Part shown: in pieces, positions 1-8,833 of the stretch
Position numbering within the stretch: position 1 is the stretch's first letter
How the letters are laid out: each line of letters opens with the position of its first letter
Source of the DNA: Deltaproteobacteria bacterium
GTDB lineage: Bacteria; Lernaellota; Lernaellaia; JACKCT01
Reading direction: 5' to 3'
Assembly: GCA_020633895.1 (NCBI GenBank)
Contig: JACKCT010000008.1
Coordinates: forward strand, 62,001-126,000
DNA length: 64,000 bases
Program-made: the position numbers and the translations under genes
Notes under the pieces: generated by a model
Told to the model about the DNA's origin: nothing
The model's input: the letters and a program-made list of their open reading frames with translations, nothing else
Databases searched by the model: none

Positions 1-1
1 C

Positions 2-1891
2 GAAACCGCTGCCACCACCAACCCGAGTGACGAATCCCTCTCCTTCGCCGAGCTTTTCGAACAAAGCGAAATGCACACCAAGAAGGAGGGCGAGGTCGTC
101 TCCGGCAAGATCATCGCCATCCAGGGCGACTACGCCATTGTCGACATCGGCTACAAGTCCGAGGGAACCATCGTCGTCGATGAGTTCAAGGACGTCGAAG
201 GCAAACTGAACCTCAACGTCGGCGACGTCGTCGATGTTTTGATCGAAGAGCAGGAAGACGAGTCCGGCACCATCGTTTTGTCCAAGGAGAAAGCGGACAA
301 GATGAAGGTCTGGGACCAGATCTCCGACGCCTACGAACGCGACGGCGTGGTCGAAGGCCGCATCGTCTCCCGCGTCAAGGGCGGCCTGAACGTGGACATC
401 GGCGTCCGGGCCTTCCTGCCCGGCTCCCAGGTGGATCTGCGCCCGGTGCGCAACCTGGAGAAGATGATCGGCGTCGTCAGCCAGTTCAAGATCCTCAAGT
501 TCAACAAGCGTCGGGGCAACATCGTCCTGTCGCGCCGCGCCCTGCTGGAAAAAGAGCGCGAGGCGCTGCGCAAGAACACCCTGGAACGCCTCAAGGAAGG
601 CGCCGTCCTCGACGGCATCGTCAAGAACATCACCGACTACGGCGCGTTCATCGACCTGGGCGGCATCGACGGCCTGCTGCATATCACCGATATGAGCTGG
701 GGCCGCGTCAACCACCCGTCCGAGATGTTCGAAATCGGCGACGAGGTGCAGACCATCGTCCTGAAGTACGACGAGGAGCGCCAGCGCGTCTCCCTGGGCC
801 TCAAGCAGATCACGCCCGACCCGTGGCAGGAAGTGCCGGCCAAGTACGCGGTCGGCCAGAAGGTCGAAGGCAAGGTCGTTTCCCTGACCGACTACGGCGC
901 CTTCGTCGAACTGATGGAAGGCATCGAGGGCCTGATCCACGTCTCCGAGATGAGCTGGACCAAAAAGATCAAGCACCCGAGCAAGGTGCTGGCCGTCGGC
1001 GATGTGATCGAAGCCATCGTGCTGGACATCAACATCGAAAACCGGCGCATCTCCCTGGGCCTCAAGCAGCTTGAGCCCAACCCGTGGGATGTCATCGAGC
1101 AGAACTACCCCGTCGGGACGCACATCGTCGGCAAGATCCGCAACATCACCGACTTCGGCGTGTTCGTGGGCATCGACGAGGGCATCGACGGCCTGATCCA
1201 TATCTCGGACATCTCCTGGTCTCAGCGCATCAAGCACCCCTCGGAGCTGTTCAAGAAGGGCCAGGAGGTCGAGGCCATCGTTCTTTCGATCGACCGGGAA
1301 AACGAGCGCTTCAGCCTGGGCATCAAGCAGCTTCACGAAGATCCGTGGAACAACGTGCCCAGCAAATACCGCGTCGGCGACATCGTCTCCGGCGAGGCCA
1401 TCTCGATCACCGACTTCGGCGTCTTCGTGAGCCTGGAGGAAGGGGTCGAGGGCCTGGTGCATATCTCCGAACTGTCGGCCAAGAAGGTCGAGAACCCGGA
1501 AGAGGTGGTCAAGGTGGGCGAGAAAGTCACCGCCGAGATCATCAACATCGACACCAAGGAGCGCCGCATCCGCCTGTCGATCCGGGCCATCGCCGACAAC
1601 GAAGAGAAGGCCCAGTACGCCGACTATGTCCAGAAGCAAGGTTCCACCAAGTCGTCCATGGCCGATCTGATCGCCGCGGCGACCTCCAAGACGCAGGATG
1701 AACCCGCCGAGTCGGCCGAGGCTGAAACGGTGGAGGAAGCCGAGGAAGCTCCCGTCGCGGATGCCGCGGAGGACGAAACGCCTTCCGAAGAGGCCGCTTC
1801 CGAAGAAGCGGACGCTGAAGAAACGGCGGAGGACGCCGGTGACGACGAGGCGGACGCGGATAGCGACGACGACGAAAAGACCGAGGCCTAG
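2..1891 (+). CDS. rpsA: 30S ribosomal protein S1 (5' end outside window)
   Basis: The protein binds mRNA on the small ribosomal subunit and helps initiation. Six S1 RNA-binding repeats follow one another. Repeats 3 to 6 are the most alike, each with a core such as ITDYGAFIDLGGIDGLLHITDMSW, ITDFGVFVGI or ITDFGVFVSL. The C-terminus is a long Glu/Asp/Ala tail. The frame stays open to the first base of the window and encodes FAELFEQSEMHTKKEGEV before the first internal Met at 71, which matches the usual S1 N-terminus, so the real start lies upstream. sppA and ihfB follow on the same strand, and rpsA next to ihfB is a conserved order in Proteobacteria. Confidence 0.97.
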   Translation, partial: ETAATTNPSDESLSFAELFEQSEMHTKKEGEVVSGKIIAIQGDYAIVDIGYKSEGTIVVDEFKDVEGKLNLNVGDVVDVLIEEQEDESGTIVLSKEKADKMKVWDQISDAYERDGVVEGRIVSRVKGGLNVDIGVRAFLPGSQVDLRPVRNLEKMIGVVSQFKILKFNKRRGNIVLSRRALLEKEREALRKNTLERLKEGAVLDGIVKNITDYGAFIDLGGIDGLLHITDMSWGRVNHPSEMFEIGDEVQTIVLKYDEERQRVSLGLKQITPDPWQEVPAKYAVGQKVEGKVVSLTDYGAFVELMEGIEGLIHVSEMSWTKKIKHPSKVLAVGDVIEAIVLDINIENRRISLGLKQLEPNPWDVIEQNYPVGTHIVGKIRNITDFGVFVGIDEGIDGLIHISDISWSQRIKHPSELFKKGQEVEAIVLSIDRENERFSLGIKQLHEDPWNNVPSKYRVGDIVSGEAISITDFGVFVSLEEGVEGLVHISELSAKKVENPEEVVKVGEKVTAEIINIDTKERRIRLSIRAIADNEEKAQYADYVQKQGSTKSSMADLIAAATSKTQDEPAESAEAETVEEAEEAPVADAAEDETPSEEAASEEADAEETAEDAGDDEADADSDDDEKTEA

Positions 1892-1899
1892 TCCCATTT

Positions 1900-1911
1900 C
1901 GCCTTCGGGCG
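1900..1911 (+). other. Small UUCG-loop hairpin after rpsA
   Basis: CGCC-TTCG-GGCG forms a perfect four-pair stem on a stable UUCG tetraloop, 9 bases after the rpsA stop and just ahead of the sppA ribosome binding site. There is no T-run. It may protect the mRNA end or cause partial termination rather than act as a full terminator. Confidence 0.3.
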
Positions 1912-1930
1912 GATTTCACGGGAGCCTGTT

Positions 1931-2839
1931 ATGCGCCGACGTCCGATTCTTTGGGGATTTCTGATCGGCAGCACCGTCTTCGCGATCTTCTTCGTGCTGG
2001 CGGTGCTGGCCCTCTCCGCGATCCCCGAATCGAGCGGATCATCCATGCTCCCGGGCGACAAAATCGCCGTCGTGAAGATCCAGGATATGATCCTGGATAC
2101 CGAAGACACCCTGGAAAACATCACCGACTACGGCAACGACGACTCGATTCGGGCGATCATCGTCCGGATCGATTCCCCCGGCGGCGCGGTGGGCCCCTCC
2201 CAGGAAATCTACCGGGAGCTCTGGCGCATCCGAGGCGAGAACGACAAGGTCATCGTCGCGTCGCTGGGCGGCACGGCGGCCTCGGGCGGCTACTACATCG
2301 CCAGCGCCGCCCACCGCATCGTGGCCAATCCCGGAACGCTGACCGGGTCCATCGGCGCGATCATGCAGTTCATGAACGTGCAGGAGCTGCTGGAAAAGAT
2401 CGGTGTCGATCCGGAGGTGGTCAAGAGCGGCCGTTTCAAGGACATCGGCAGTTACGACCGGAAAATGACCGATGACGAGCGGGCCCTGTTGCAGGGCGTG
2501 ATCGACGATGTGCTCAGCCAGTTCGTCGGCGCCGTCGCCCAGGGGCGCGGGATGTCCGAGGACGCCGTCCGCGCGATCGCCGACGGGCGCATCTTCACCG
2601 GCCGGCAGGCCATGGAGGCGGGCCTGGTCGATTCCCTGGGCAATTTCAACGACGCGGTCGAGGTGGCCGCGGATCTGGCGAACATTCAAGGCAAGCCGCG
2701 CTTGGTGCATCCGCGCGAGGCGAGGCCCGATTTTCTGGATCTCTTCTTGGACGAATTGATCGGCGGCGCCGGCCAAAAAATGGCGCGGGAACTTCGAGGG
2801 ACCACCCCTGTCGAATTTCCCCAACTGCATTATCGATAA
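1931..2839 (+). CDS. sppA: Signal peptide peptidase SppA (S49 family, short form)
   Basis: This is a membrane-anchored serine protease that degrades cleaved signal peptides, using a Ser-Lys dyad. One N-terminal membrane segment (about residues 7-29) precedes the periplasmic protease domain. The nucleophile is Ser118 in TAASGGYYIA. The general base is probably Lys165 in VVKSGRFKD. The substrate-strand element IDSPGGAVGPS lies near residue 80. At 302 residues it is the half-length bacterial form, which assembles as an oligomer, not the E. coli double-domain form. The ATG at 1931 follows a weak GGGAG. It lies between rpsA and ihfB and is probably cotranscribed with both. Confidence 0.93.
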   Translation: MRRRPILWGFLIGSTVFAIFFVLAVLALSAIPESSGSSMLPGDKIAVVKIQDMILDTEDTLENITDYGNDDSIRAIIVRIDSPGGAVGPSQEIYRELWRIRGENDKVIVASLGGTAASGGYYIASAAHRIVANPGTLTGSIGAIMQFMNVQELLEKIGVDPEVVKSGRFKDIGSYDRKMTDDERALLQGVIDDVLSQFVGAVAQGRGMSEDAVRAIADGRIFTGRQAMEAGLVDSLGNFNDAVEVAADLANIQGKPRLVHPREARPDFLDLFLDELIGGAGQKMARELRGTTPVEFPQLHYR

Positions 2840-2869
2840 AAGTTGCGTGTGGACTTTGGGGAGGATTTT

Positions 2870-3226
2870 ATGACCAAGTCGGATTTGATCGCCAAGGTAG
2901 CCGAGCACATCCCCGGATCGCGCAAGCGGGACGCGGAAGTCATCGTCAACACGATCTTCGACCGCATGGTCGAGGCCCTGGCCCAGGGAGACCGCATCGA
3001 GATTCGCGGCTTCGGCAGCTTCCATCTGCGCCAACGCGATTCGCGCATCGGCCGCGATCCGAAAACCGGCGCCAAGGTGGAGGTCGCCTCCAAGAAGGTG
3101 CCGTTTTTCAAGGCCGGCAAGGAACTGCGCCAGCGGGTGGACGGTATTGAAGAGGACCCGTCGTCCACTCCCTCGGCTCCCTCGACCCCGGAAACGCCCT
3201 CCGGCGACTTCGGTTCGTCCGAATAA
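2870..3226 (+). CDS. ihfB: Integration host factor beta-like / HU-family DNA-binding protein
   Basis: This is a small nucleoid protein that bends DNA as a dimer. The family core is clear: the N-terminal helix pair (MTKSDLIAKVAEHIP), then RIEIRGFGSFHLRQRD, the GRDPKTGAKV DNA-intercalating arm and VPFFKAGKELRQRV. RIEIRGFGSF is the IHF-beta version of the signature. The ATG at 2870 is chosen over an in-frame TTG at 2843 because GGGGAGG lies seven bases upstream of it and the family begins MTKSxLI. The last 25 residues form a Ser/Thr/Pro-rich tail beyond the usual end of about 95 residues. The position after rpsA matches IHF-beta in Proteobacteria. Confidence 0.92.
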   Translation: MTKSDLIAKVAEHIPGSRKRDAEVIVNTIFDRMVEALAQGDRIEIRGFGSFHLRQRDSRIGRDPKTGAKVEVASKKVPFFKAGKELRQRVDGIEEDPSSTPSAPSTPETPSGDFGSSE

Positions 3227-3229
3227 CTC

Positions 3230-3246
3230 GGCGCCCCTCGGGCGCC
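3230..3246 (+). terminator. GC-rich hairpin after ihfB
   Basis: GGCGCCC and GGGCGCC pair perfectly over seven bases around a CTC loop, four bases after the ihfB stop. No T-run follows, so it may attenuate or protect the 3' end rather than terminate fully. Confidence 0.35.
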
Positions 3247-3267
3247 CGTGACAAGGACGGATGAACC

Positions 3268-3762
3268 GTGCGTCTGATCGGTGTGATCTCCGATACTCAC
3301 CTGACCCGCGATAACGACATCGCCGTCTTGGACCAAATCGCCGCCGGTCCCTTCGCCGACGTGGACATGATCCTCCACGCCGGTGATCTGGTTGACCGGG
3401 GGATCTTCGATCTGGCTTTTCCCGACATCCCCTTTCAGGCCGTGGCCGGCAACATGGACTTCGGCGCCCTGGCCACCTCGTTGCCGTCCGTCGATGTCAT
3501 CCGCGTCGAACGCGCCCGCATCGGCTTGATCCACGGTCACGGCCTCACCGGCGAGTTTCCCGCCAACCTGCGCGAGCAATTCCGGGACGTGAAGGCCATC
3601 GTTTTCGGCCATTCCCACGTGCCCTATTGCGCCGTGCACGACGGCGTGTTGTACTTCAACCCCGGTTCTCCGATCTTTCCCCGGGGCGGCCATGCCCCCT
3701 CGGTGGGACTCTTGACGGTCAACGGCGATCGGATCGAAGGTCGTCACGTCGTCATTGCTTGA
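3268..3762 (+). CDS. YfcE/MJ0936-type metallophosphoesterase
   Basis: This is a predicted cytosolic phosphodiesterase with a two-metal calcineurin-like fold. All metal-binding blocks are visible in order: SDTHL near residue 8, HAGDLVD near 37, GNMD near 60, GHG near 90 and FGHSHVP near 112, followed by the family's FNPGSP block. Members hydrolyse phosphodiesters or short nucleotides, and the natural substrate is usually unknown. The start is a GTG at 3268 preceded by AAGGACGGATG. At 164 residues the length is normal for the family. The next gene starts 11 bases after the stop. Confidence 0.88.
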   Translation: MRLIGVISDTHLTRDNDIAVLDQIAAGPFADVDMILHAGDLVDRGIFDLAFPDIPFQAVAGNMDFGALATSLPSVDVIRVERARIGLIHGHGLTGEFPANLREQFRDVKAIVFGHSHVPYCAVHDGVLYFNPGSPIFPRGGHAPSVGLLTVNGDRIEGRHVVIA

Positions 3763-3773
3763 CGGGAGACGAT

Positions 3774-4316
3774 TTGTCGGAAATCCTTTGGGCGCCGTGG
3801 CGAATCAGCTATTTGAAAGGTGAGCGGCCGCCCGGGTGCGTTTTTTGCGACGCACCGGCCCAGGATCCGTCCCGGGACGAACAAAATCTGATCCTCTACC
3901 GGGGTCGGGAGATGTTCGTGATCATGAATCTGTTTCCCTACGCCAACGGCCACTTGATGATCGTGCCCTACCACCACACGGACACGCTCGACGAAATCAA
4001 AGACACGGCCGCCTTGGAGATGTTCACGTTGCTGCGCCATTGCCGACATATTCTGACCAAGTCCATGTGGCCCCAGGGCTTCAATGTGGGCATGAATATG
4101 GGCCGGGTCGCCGGCGCCGGCATCCACGAACACCTGCATCTGCACATCGTCCCCCGCTGGGGCGGCGACACGAACTTCATGCCGGTCCTGGCCGAGACCA
4201 AGGTCATCTCCGACCACCTGCAAAACACCTACATCAGCCTTCGACCCCACTTCGACGAATTGCGGCGGGAACTACTTGGCGATCACCCCTCGGGCGAGGA
4301 CGATTCGAAAGCATGA
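3774..4316 (+). CDS. HIT-family hydrolase (AP4A-phosphorylase-like)
   Basis: Histidine-triad proteins hydrolyse or transfer nucleotides such as Ap4A and AMP conjugates. The triad HEHLHLHIVPRW lies near residue 120. The N-terminal LWAPWRISYLKG and a CVFCDAP zinc-type element mark the bacterial Ap4A phosphorylase-like branch, and FPYANGHLMIVPYHH is the second family block. The likely start is TTG at 3774 with GGGAG upstream, giving SEILWAPWR right after the start. Frame extensions further upstream run through the preceding gene and lack family similarity. The stop overlaps the next ATG (ATGA). Confidence 0.9.
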   Translation: MSEILWAPWRISYLKGERPPGCVFCDAPAQDPSRDEQNLILYRGREMFVIMNLFPYANGHLMIVPYHHTDTLDEIKDTAALEMFTLLRHCRHILTKSMWPQGFNVGMNMGRVAGAGIHEHLHLHIVPRWGGDTNFMPVLAETKVISDHLQNTYISLRPHFDELRRELLGDHPSGEDDSKA

Positions 4317-4738
4317 GAGCCGTCAAATTTCTCCTCTTGTTGATTTTCGCGGTTGTGCTGGGCTTCATCCTGCACAACAACTGGAACTGGCTGTCCAAAA
4401 CCGAGCCGGTCGTCGTGTTCGTCTACGAATACGCCGGCCACCCGCCCTCCGCCGACGAGATTCCCGAGGCCGCCGGCGAGGAACAGCCGATGGAATACCG
4501 CCTGCAAACCTATCCGCTGCCCTACTGGTCCTATCTGCTGATGACCATGTTCATCGGCGCGGCGTTCGTGGCCTTCGGCGCGTTTCGCGACGTGATGAAA
4601 AGCCGCCGTTTGCGCAAACAGGCCCAGCGGGAGTTGGCCGACCTGAAGGAGCGCTACGCCGGCCTGCGGGGCGCGGAGGATCAGGACCTGGCCTACAACG
4701 TCGGCGACAAGGGCTTGGACGACCTGCGCGACGCCTAG
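4313..4738 (+). CDS. LapA-like two-helix membrane protein
   Basis: The 141-residue protein has two membrane segments (about residues 5-22 and 71-92), a proline- and acid-rich segment between them, and a cytosolic coiled-coil tail with charged heptads (RRLRKQAQRELADLKERYAGL). This is the plan of LapA/DUF1049 proteins, which in enterobacteria work with LapB to control lipopolysaccharide synthesis. The neighbourhood fits: E. coli has ihfB-lapA-lapB, and here an IHF-beta gene lies upstream and a TPR protein downstream. The periplasmic loop is longer than in LapA and the match is by architecture only. The ATG overlaps the preceding stop. Confidence 0.5.
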   Translation: MRAVKFLLLLIFAVVLGFILHNNWNWLSKTEPVVVFVYEYAGHPPSADEIPEAAGEEQPMEYRLQTYPLPYWSYLLMTMFIGAAFVAFGAFRDVMKSRRLRKQAQRELADLKERYAGLRGAEDQDLAYNVGDKGLDDLRDA

Positions 4739-4765
4739 GCCCGGCGCGCCCGTTTTTCGGACTTT

Positions 4766-5965
4766 ATGGGATATCCGACGACAATCCGCCCCGCCCTCGC
4801 CGTCCTGGTTTTTTCGCTCATCGTCGTTCTTTCTCCCGGCCGTTCCCACGCCCGGACCGACGAAGCAAACGCCGAGCCGGTCGCCGCCGACGCCCCCACG
4901 CCCGCCCCGACTCCTGAAGCGACGCCGGAGCCGACGCCGGAGCCGACGCCGGAGCCGACGCCCCAACCTGAGCCAGAGACCGACGAAGCGGCCGACATGC
5001 TGGCCGAGGCGGTTCGTCAGGCCTTGGCGGACGGAGACGACGCCCGCGCCGAGCAGTCCCTTGCCGAGCTGGTCAAGCATTCGCCCCAACACCCGGCGAT
5101 CCCGGATCTGAAACTTGAGCAAGCCCGCCGGGCGACCAATCCCATGTCGGCGATGCCGCGATATCGATCCGTGGTCGAGGACTATCCGGACAGCACCGCC
5201 GCTCCCCAGGCCCTGTTGGAACTCGCCCGTCTCTACTTCGTCCAAGGCAACCTCACTTCCACCGTCTCCGAGGCCCGACGCGTCTACGAACGCTACCCCG
5301 ACGCCCCCCAAGCCGCGTGGGCGCGACTCCTGGCCGGGCAGGCGTACGCCGCCATGGGCCGCCTGACCGATGCATCCGACGCCTTCGCGATCCTTGTAAC
5401 CACATCCGCCGACAACGACGTCGTCCGCCGAGCGCGTGTGGGACTTGCGGAAGTTCGCTATCAGTCCAAAGATCCCCAAGGAGCCGCCGAACTTTATCGC
5501 GAGGTTCTCGAAGGGGAGCCGGAGGGGATCGATCTGGCCCGCGTGACCTATCGCCTCGGACAGATCCACGAGGAACTGGGCGACCGTGCCAAGGCGATCC
5601 GCTACTATCGAACCGTCGCCGAGAAAATGGCCGACAGTTTCTACGCCGCCTCGGCCGCCGAGCGCCTCAACGATCTGTCCCGTCGACGGGAAGCCATCGC
5701 CGCGGGCATGCCCGACGTGACGCACGGCCCGGACGCGGCGTACACGGTGCGCGTGGGCACGTTTGCCTCGGATGAGGCACGGCAAATGGCGGGGCCCTAT
5801 CGGGACGCGGGATTTCAGGTGCGTCTGGTGGATGGAAACGACGGCCGAACACAGGTGCTGATCGGCGGATTCGCGACGGATATTCAAGCGCGATTTTTTG
5901 CGGAAGAATTGGAAAAGAAATTCGGCCGTCAGGTCGAGGTGATCCGGATCGAGGGAACCGAATGA
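4766..5965 (+). CDS. Secreted TPR protein with C-terminal SPOR domain
   Basis: This is an envelope protein of 399 residues. A signal peptide (about 1-30, ending SHARTDE) is followed by a Pro/Thr/Glu linker of TPEP repeats (about 43-70), then at least five TPR-type helical repeats (about 72-305) resembling YbgF/BamD-like tandem tetratricopeptides (AAPQALLELARLYFVQGN, YRLGQIHEELGDRAKAIRYYRTVAE). A SPOR domain closes the protein (about 325-395; YTVRVGTFASDEARQMAG, TQVLIGGFATDIQARFFAEEL). SPOR domains bind denuded septal peptidoglycan, so a role at the division site is likely. The stop overlaps the next ATG. Confidence 0.85.
   Translation: MGYPTTIRPALAVLVFSLIVVLSPGRSHARTDEANAEPVAADAPTPAPTPEATPEPTPEPTPEPTPQPEPETDEAADMLAEAVRQALADGDDARAEQSLAELVKHSPQHPAIPDLKLEQARRATNPMSAMPRYRSVVEDYPDSTAAPQALLELARLYFVQGNLTSTVSEARRVYERYPDAPQAAWARLLAGQAYAAMGRLTDASDAFAILVTTSADNDVVRRARVGLAEVRYQSKDPQGAAELYREVLEGEPEGIDLARVTYRLGQIHEELGDRAKAIRYYRTVAEKMADSFYAASAAERLNDLSRRREAIAAGMPDVTHGPDAAYTVRVGTFASDEARQMAGPYRDAGFQVRLVDGNDGRTQVLIGGFATDIQARFFAEELEKKFGRQVEVIRIEGTE
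4921..4956 (+). repeat. 12-bp in-frame tandem repeat encoding TPEP units
   Basis: Three perfect head-to-tail copies of GACGCCGGAGCC, with a partial fourth, encode the repetitive Thr-Pro-Glu-Pro linker of the TPR-SPOR protein. Perfect copies at DNA level suggest recent slippage, so linker length may vary between strains. Confidence 0.9.
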
Positions 5966-6906
5966 CGGGGCGTTGGACAAGACGAATCGGAGTTGGTGTC
6001 GCGGTGCTGTTGGCGCTCGTTGGGGGCGTCTCCTGCGGCGATATCGAGCCCGAGGACGACACGGACGTGCAGTTGGACGACTCCTACGGCGAAACGGCGC
6101 CGGGGGAGATGGTGAACGTCGAGGCAGGGCCGTTCAAGATGGGCTCGGAGGCGCAGGATCCGTCGTTTTCCTTCGACCAGCCGGATCAGGCCGGATTCAC
6201 CGACGAGCGCCCGCGACGCATCGTCACCCTCTCGGCCTTCCGCATCGACCGCACCGAGGTGACGAACGCGCAGTATCGGGCGTGCGTCGCGGATGGGGCT
6301 TGCGCGGACCCGGTTCTGCCCGCCTCGCGGACACGACCCCGTTATTACATCGAAGGTCTCTACAACGATTTTCCCGTCGTCGCCGTCACCTGGGATCAGG
6401 CGGCGGCCTATTGCGCGTGGGCGGGGAAGCGCCTGCCAACCGAGGCGGAATGGGAACGCGCCGCCCGTGGCAACACCGACACGCGGGCCTATCCCTGGGG
6501 CGAGAGGGACGCGGATTGCACGCTGGCGAATATCGCGGTGCCGATTGACGAAGCGGTCGATGACGGCACGGGCGACGTGGATTACGACCGGGTGGACAAC
6601 TGCAAGATCGACACGACCTCGGTGACGGATTTTGCGTACGCCCCCTCGCCGGCGGGCGCGCTGAACATGACGGGAAATGTCGCCGAATGGGTCGCGGATT
6701 TCTATGCGTCGGACTATTACGATTCCGTCGCCCATCCTGACAACCGACGCAATCCCACCGGACCCGAAACCGGTCGACGGCGCGTCGTTCGCGGCGGATC
6801 TTTCGGATCACCGGCCATGACCGCCCGCGTCACATTCCGCGAATCGCGCCTGCCGACTTCCCATAGCACGGACATCGGATTTCGCTGCGCGGCGGACGGG
6901 GAGTAG
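5962..6906 (+). CDS. Lipoprotein with formylglycine-generating-enzyme (SUMF1) fold
   Basis: The signal peptide ends in a lipobox (GGVSC, Cys about residue 28), so the protein is probably anchored in the outer membrane. The rest is a complete SUMF1/FGE-type C-lectin domain: AGPFKMGSE, FRIDRTEVTNAQYRACV, FPVVAVTWDQAAAYCAWAGKRLPTEAEWERAARG, YPWG, MTGNVAEWVADFY, RRVVRGGSFGSP and the terminal DIGFRCA. True sulfatase-activating enzymes carry paired cysteines after the RGGS motif. Here that stretch reads SFGSPAMTARVTFRESR without cysteine, so formylglycine formation is unlikely and a binding or other non-FGE role is inferred. It is coupled to the TPR-SPOR gene by an ATGA overlap. Confidence 0.85.
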   Translation: MTGRWTRRIGVGVAVLLALVGGVSCGDIEPEDDTDVQLDDSYGETAPGEMVNVEAGPFKMGSEAQDPSFSFDQPDQAGFTDERPRRIVTLSAFRIDRTEVTNAQYRACVADGACADPVLPASRTRPRYYIEGLYNDFPVVAVTWDQAAAYCAWAGKRLPTEAEWERAARGNTDTRAYPWGERDADCTLANIAVPIDEAVDDGTGDVDYDRVDNCKIDTTSVTDFAYAPSPAGALNMTGNVAEWVADFYASDYYDSVAHPDNRRNPTGPETGRRRVVRGGSFGSPAMTARVTFRESRLPTSHSTDIGFRCAADGE

Positions 6907-6915
6907 ATTCCCTCT

Positions 6916-7040
6916 TCAGAGCCGCGCACGGTAGTAAGCGGTCTGGTCCAATACGGCACGTCACGACCTATCACAACAAATGGGGACTGGCTCCTTGTAC
7001 CAGGACGCCCCAACCCGCTCCCTCACAGTCGCGGCTCTGA
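6916..7040. repeat. Imperfect palindromic element with 11-bp terminal inverted repeats
   Basis: TCAGAGCCGCG at 6916-6926 is repeated inverted as CGCGGCTCTGA at 7030-7040. Inside, weaker complementarity continues (GGTCTGGTCC near 6940 against GTACCAGGACG near 7000, and AGCGG against CCGCT). The 125-bp block contains no credible gene and lies between an FGE-fold gene and a gene on the other strand. It could be a REP- or MITE-like element or a structured RNA. No clear target-site duplication flanks it. Confidence 0.4.
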
Positions 7041-7118
7041 GGGTTCGAGATTGCCTCTGCACAAGGCTGGAGCAACGCGACGCCCACCAAGGCACGTGGA
7101 CCTTCGCGTCAGCGTGCA

Positions 7119-7133
7119 GGATGCGAAGCATCC
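7119..7133 (-). terminator. Hairpin downstream of the glycosidase-like gene
   Basis: On the minus strand GGATGC-TTC-GCATCC forms a perfect six-pair stem 16 bases after the stop of the minus-strand gene. There is no T-run, so the terminator call is tentative. Confidence 0.35.
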
Positions 7134-7148
7134 GTCAGCCCTTGGCGG

Positions 7149-8792
7149 CTACGCCAATCCGCGTACTCGCCACGTCCACAGCGTCGCCGCGCGCGCCAGG
7201 TCGTCCGCCGATTTGATGAACGGCGCGACCTCCTTGCCCAGGCGCTCGACCACTTCCGGCGCGACGGCCAGGGCGCAGCCCAAATCATCGGAAAAGCTCA
7301 TCGCCGAGACGCACCCCAGGTCCTTCATCAACCGCGCCATCTCCCGCAGGCTGATGCCGACCGACGTCTCCATCCGATCGCCCGTCACGCACGCCGTCAC
7401 GATCTCGAAGACCTCGGTCACGCCCACCGCCACGCGCGGCCGCAGCATCGCCCCCGGCGACGGATAGGCCCGCCGCTGCGCCCGCAGTTCCGTCGCGTAG
7501 ACGTCTTCTTCAATCGCGTCGTCGCGATATTGCCCGTCGGCCAGCAGGCGCGGCCCGCCTTCCCAGATCTCCCGGGCGTCGCCCAGGCGTTCGGGCAGCG
7601 AAAATGTCACCGGCGCGCCCTCGCGGACCTGCGGCGGAATCATTCCCGCTCCCGCCACGTTCATCGCCACCGCGACGCCGTGCGTCGGGATCGCCGCCTT
7701 GCCGTCGGTCACGATCTCCTGCACACGTCCGTCAGCGACCACGATCGTCACCGGGCCATGGGGGGCGCGGGGGCCGAAGTCGGCATCGTAAAAGACGATC
7801 TCCCCCGGCCCCGGCTTGGGTTTGTTGTGCAGCTTCACGGCCAGATTTAGGCCGCCGATGTTCACACCGAACCCCTTGGGTCCCAGCGACGTGAGATGCA
7901 CGTGCCCATTGGCTTCTAGGACCAAGCAGCCGTTGCGCTCGCGAGGCAGTCCCAGGACGCGGCCGTCCGTCGCGATGCGGCGCGGAGCGTGCGTCAGCGG
8001 TCCGGTTCCGGCGTCGAGGGTCATCGCCGCGATCGCGCCTTCGGGCAGACGCGGGCCAACCGGCGCATCACCCTTGAGGACGATATCCGCCTCGTCGCCG
8101 GGCGCAGCGGCCGTGTCGCGACATTCCAGGACATAGCGCCGCGACGCGCATCGCAGCACGCTCGCGTCCACCGGGCCGTGGCGTAGCGGGCTCCAATGCC
8201 TGGCGTAAAAGGCGTCGCGACCCAGCTTGTGCCAGCGAAATTCCTCGGGATGCAGGTGCTTGGCCGCCCGATCGGATTGGGGCGGACGGCGCAGGGCGAC
8301 GGTATGGTGAAAGATCGCGTCGAGCCAAAGCATCGCCGCCGCCTCGTCGCCGCCGCTTTCACGCAGACGTTCCAAGCCGCCGACCATCGCCGCCATCAAC
8401 ACCGCCGACAGCGCCCGTTCCGCGTCCCCCCGCTGGCGGGATTGTTCGATCCATTCGTTGATCGCCGCGTACCGTTGCGCGAACAGCCCCTCTCCGGGGT
8501 GCCCCACCGTCGGCAGACCCCACGCCGTCGCCGCCGCGTCACGTCGCTCCCGCCACGCGGCCAGCGCGTCCAAAATCGGCGTGATCGCTCCGCCCTCGGA
8601 TTCCGCCTCGGACCACGGCCCGTCGTCCTCGTCGGAGCCGTCCGCCTCGGGCCAAAAATCCTCGGCCAGCATCCGGCCCAAGGCGGCGCAACGGACCTGG
8701 GGGTAGGCCGCGGTCAGGACGCGGCAAAGCTCGAACAATTCCTCGGCCAGGGTGTAGGTCTTCGGGTCGTCGGCGGGCATTCGTCGGGCCAT
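7149..8792 (-). CDS. Unknown protein with NAGPA/DUF2233-like C-terminal domain
   Basis: I do not recognise the N-terminal half of this 547-residue protein. It is helical and rich in Ala, Arg and acidic residues, with no signal peptide. From about residue 300 the sequence resembles the phosphodiester glycosidase (NAGPA, DUF2233) family: [47 protein letters not shown], then [11 protein letters not shown] and [25 protein letters not shown]. In that family the last block is followed by a DGGGS-type loop, but here it reads SDDLGCAL. Activity may therefore be changed or lost. An alternative start is Met at 8780, with AAGGA upstream. It is divergent from rlpA with only about 40 bp between them. Confidence 0.5.
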   Translation of the reverse strand: MARRMPADDPKTYTLAEELFELCRVLTAAYPQVRCAALGRMLAEDFWPEADGSDEDDGPWSEAESEGGAITPILDALAAWRERRDAAATAWGLPTVGHPGEGLFAQRYAAINEWIEQSRQRGDAERALSAVLMAAMVGGLERLRESGGDEAAAMLWLDAIFHHTVALRRPPQSDRAAKHLHPEEFRWHKLGRDAFYARHWSPLRHGPVDASVLRCASRRYVLECRDTAAAPGDEADIVLKGDAPVGPRLPEGAIAAMTLDAGTGPLTHAPRRIATDGRVLGLPRERNGCLVLEANGHVHLTSLGPKGFGVNIGGLNLAVKLHNKPKPGPGEIVFYDADFGPRAPHGPVTIVVADGRVQEIVTDGKAAIPTHGVAVAMNVAGAGMIPPQVREGAPVTFSLPERLGDAREIWEGGPRLLADGQYRDDAIEEDVYATELRAQRRAYPSPGAMLRPRVAVGVTEVFEIVTACVTGDRMETSVGISLREMARLMKDLGCVSAMSFSDDLGCALAVAPEVVERLGKEVAPFIKSADDLARAATLWTWRVRGLA

Positions 8793-8833
8793 CCTTGACG
8801 ATGTTGGGGGGCGACTATAACGTCCAACGCACC

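Noticed and set aside
4921-4962. Short tandem repeat considered as a CRISPR fragment
   Set aside because: The 12-bp units are contiguous without spacers and encode an in-frame TPEP linker.
7042-7054. GGTTCGAG stretch resembling a tRNA T-loop
   Set aside because: The flanking bases do not form a T-stem and no anticodon or acceptor stem can be drawn around it.
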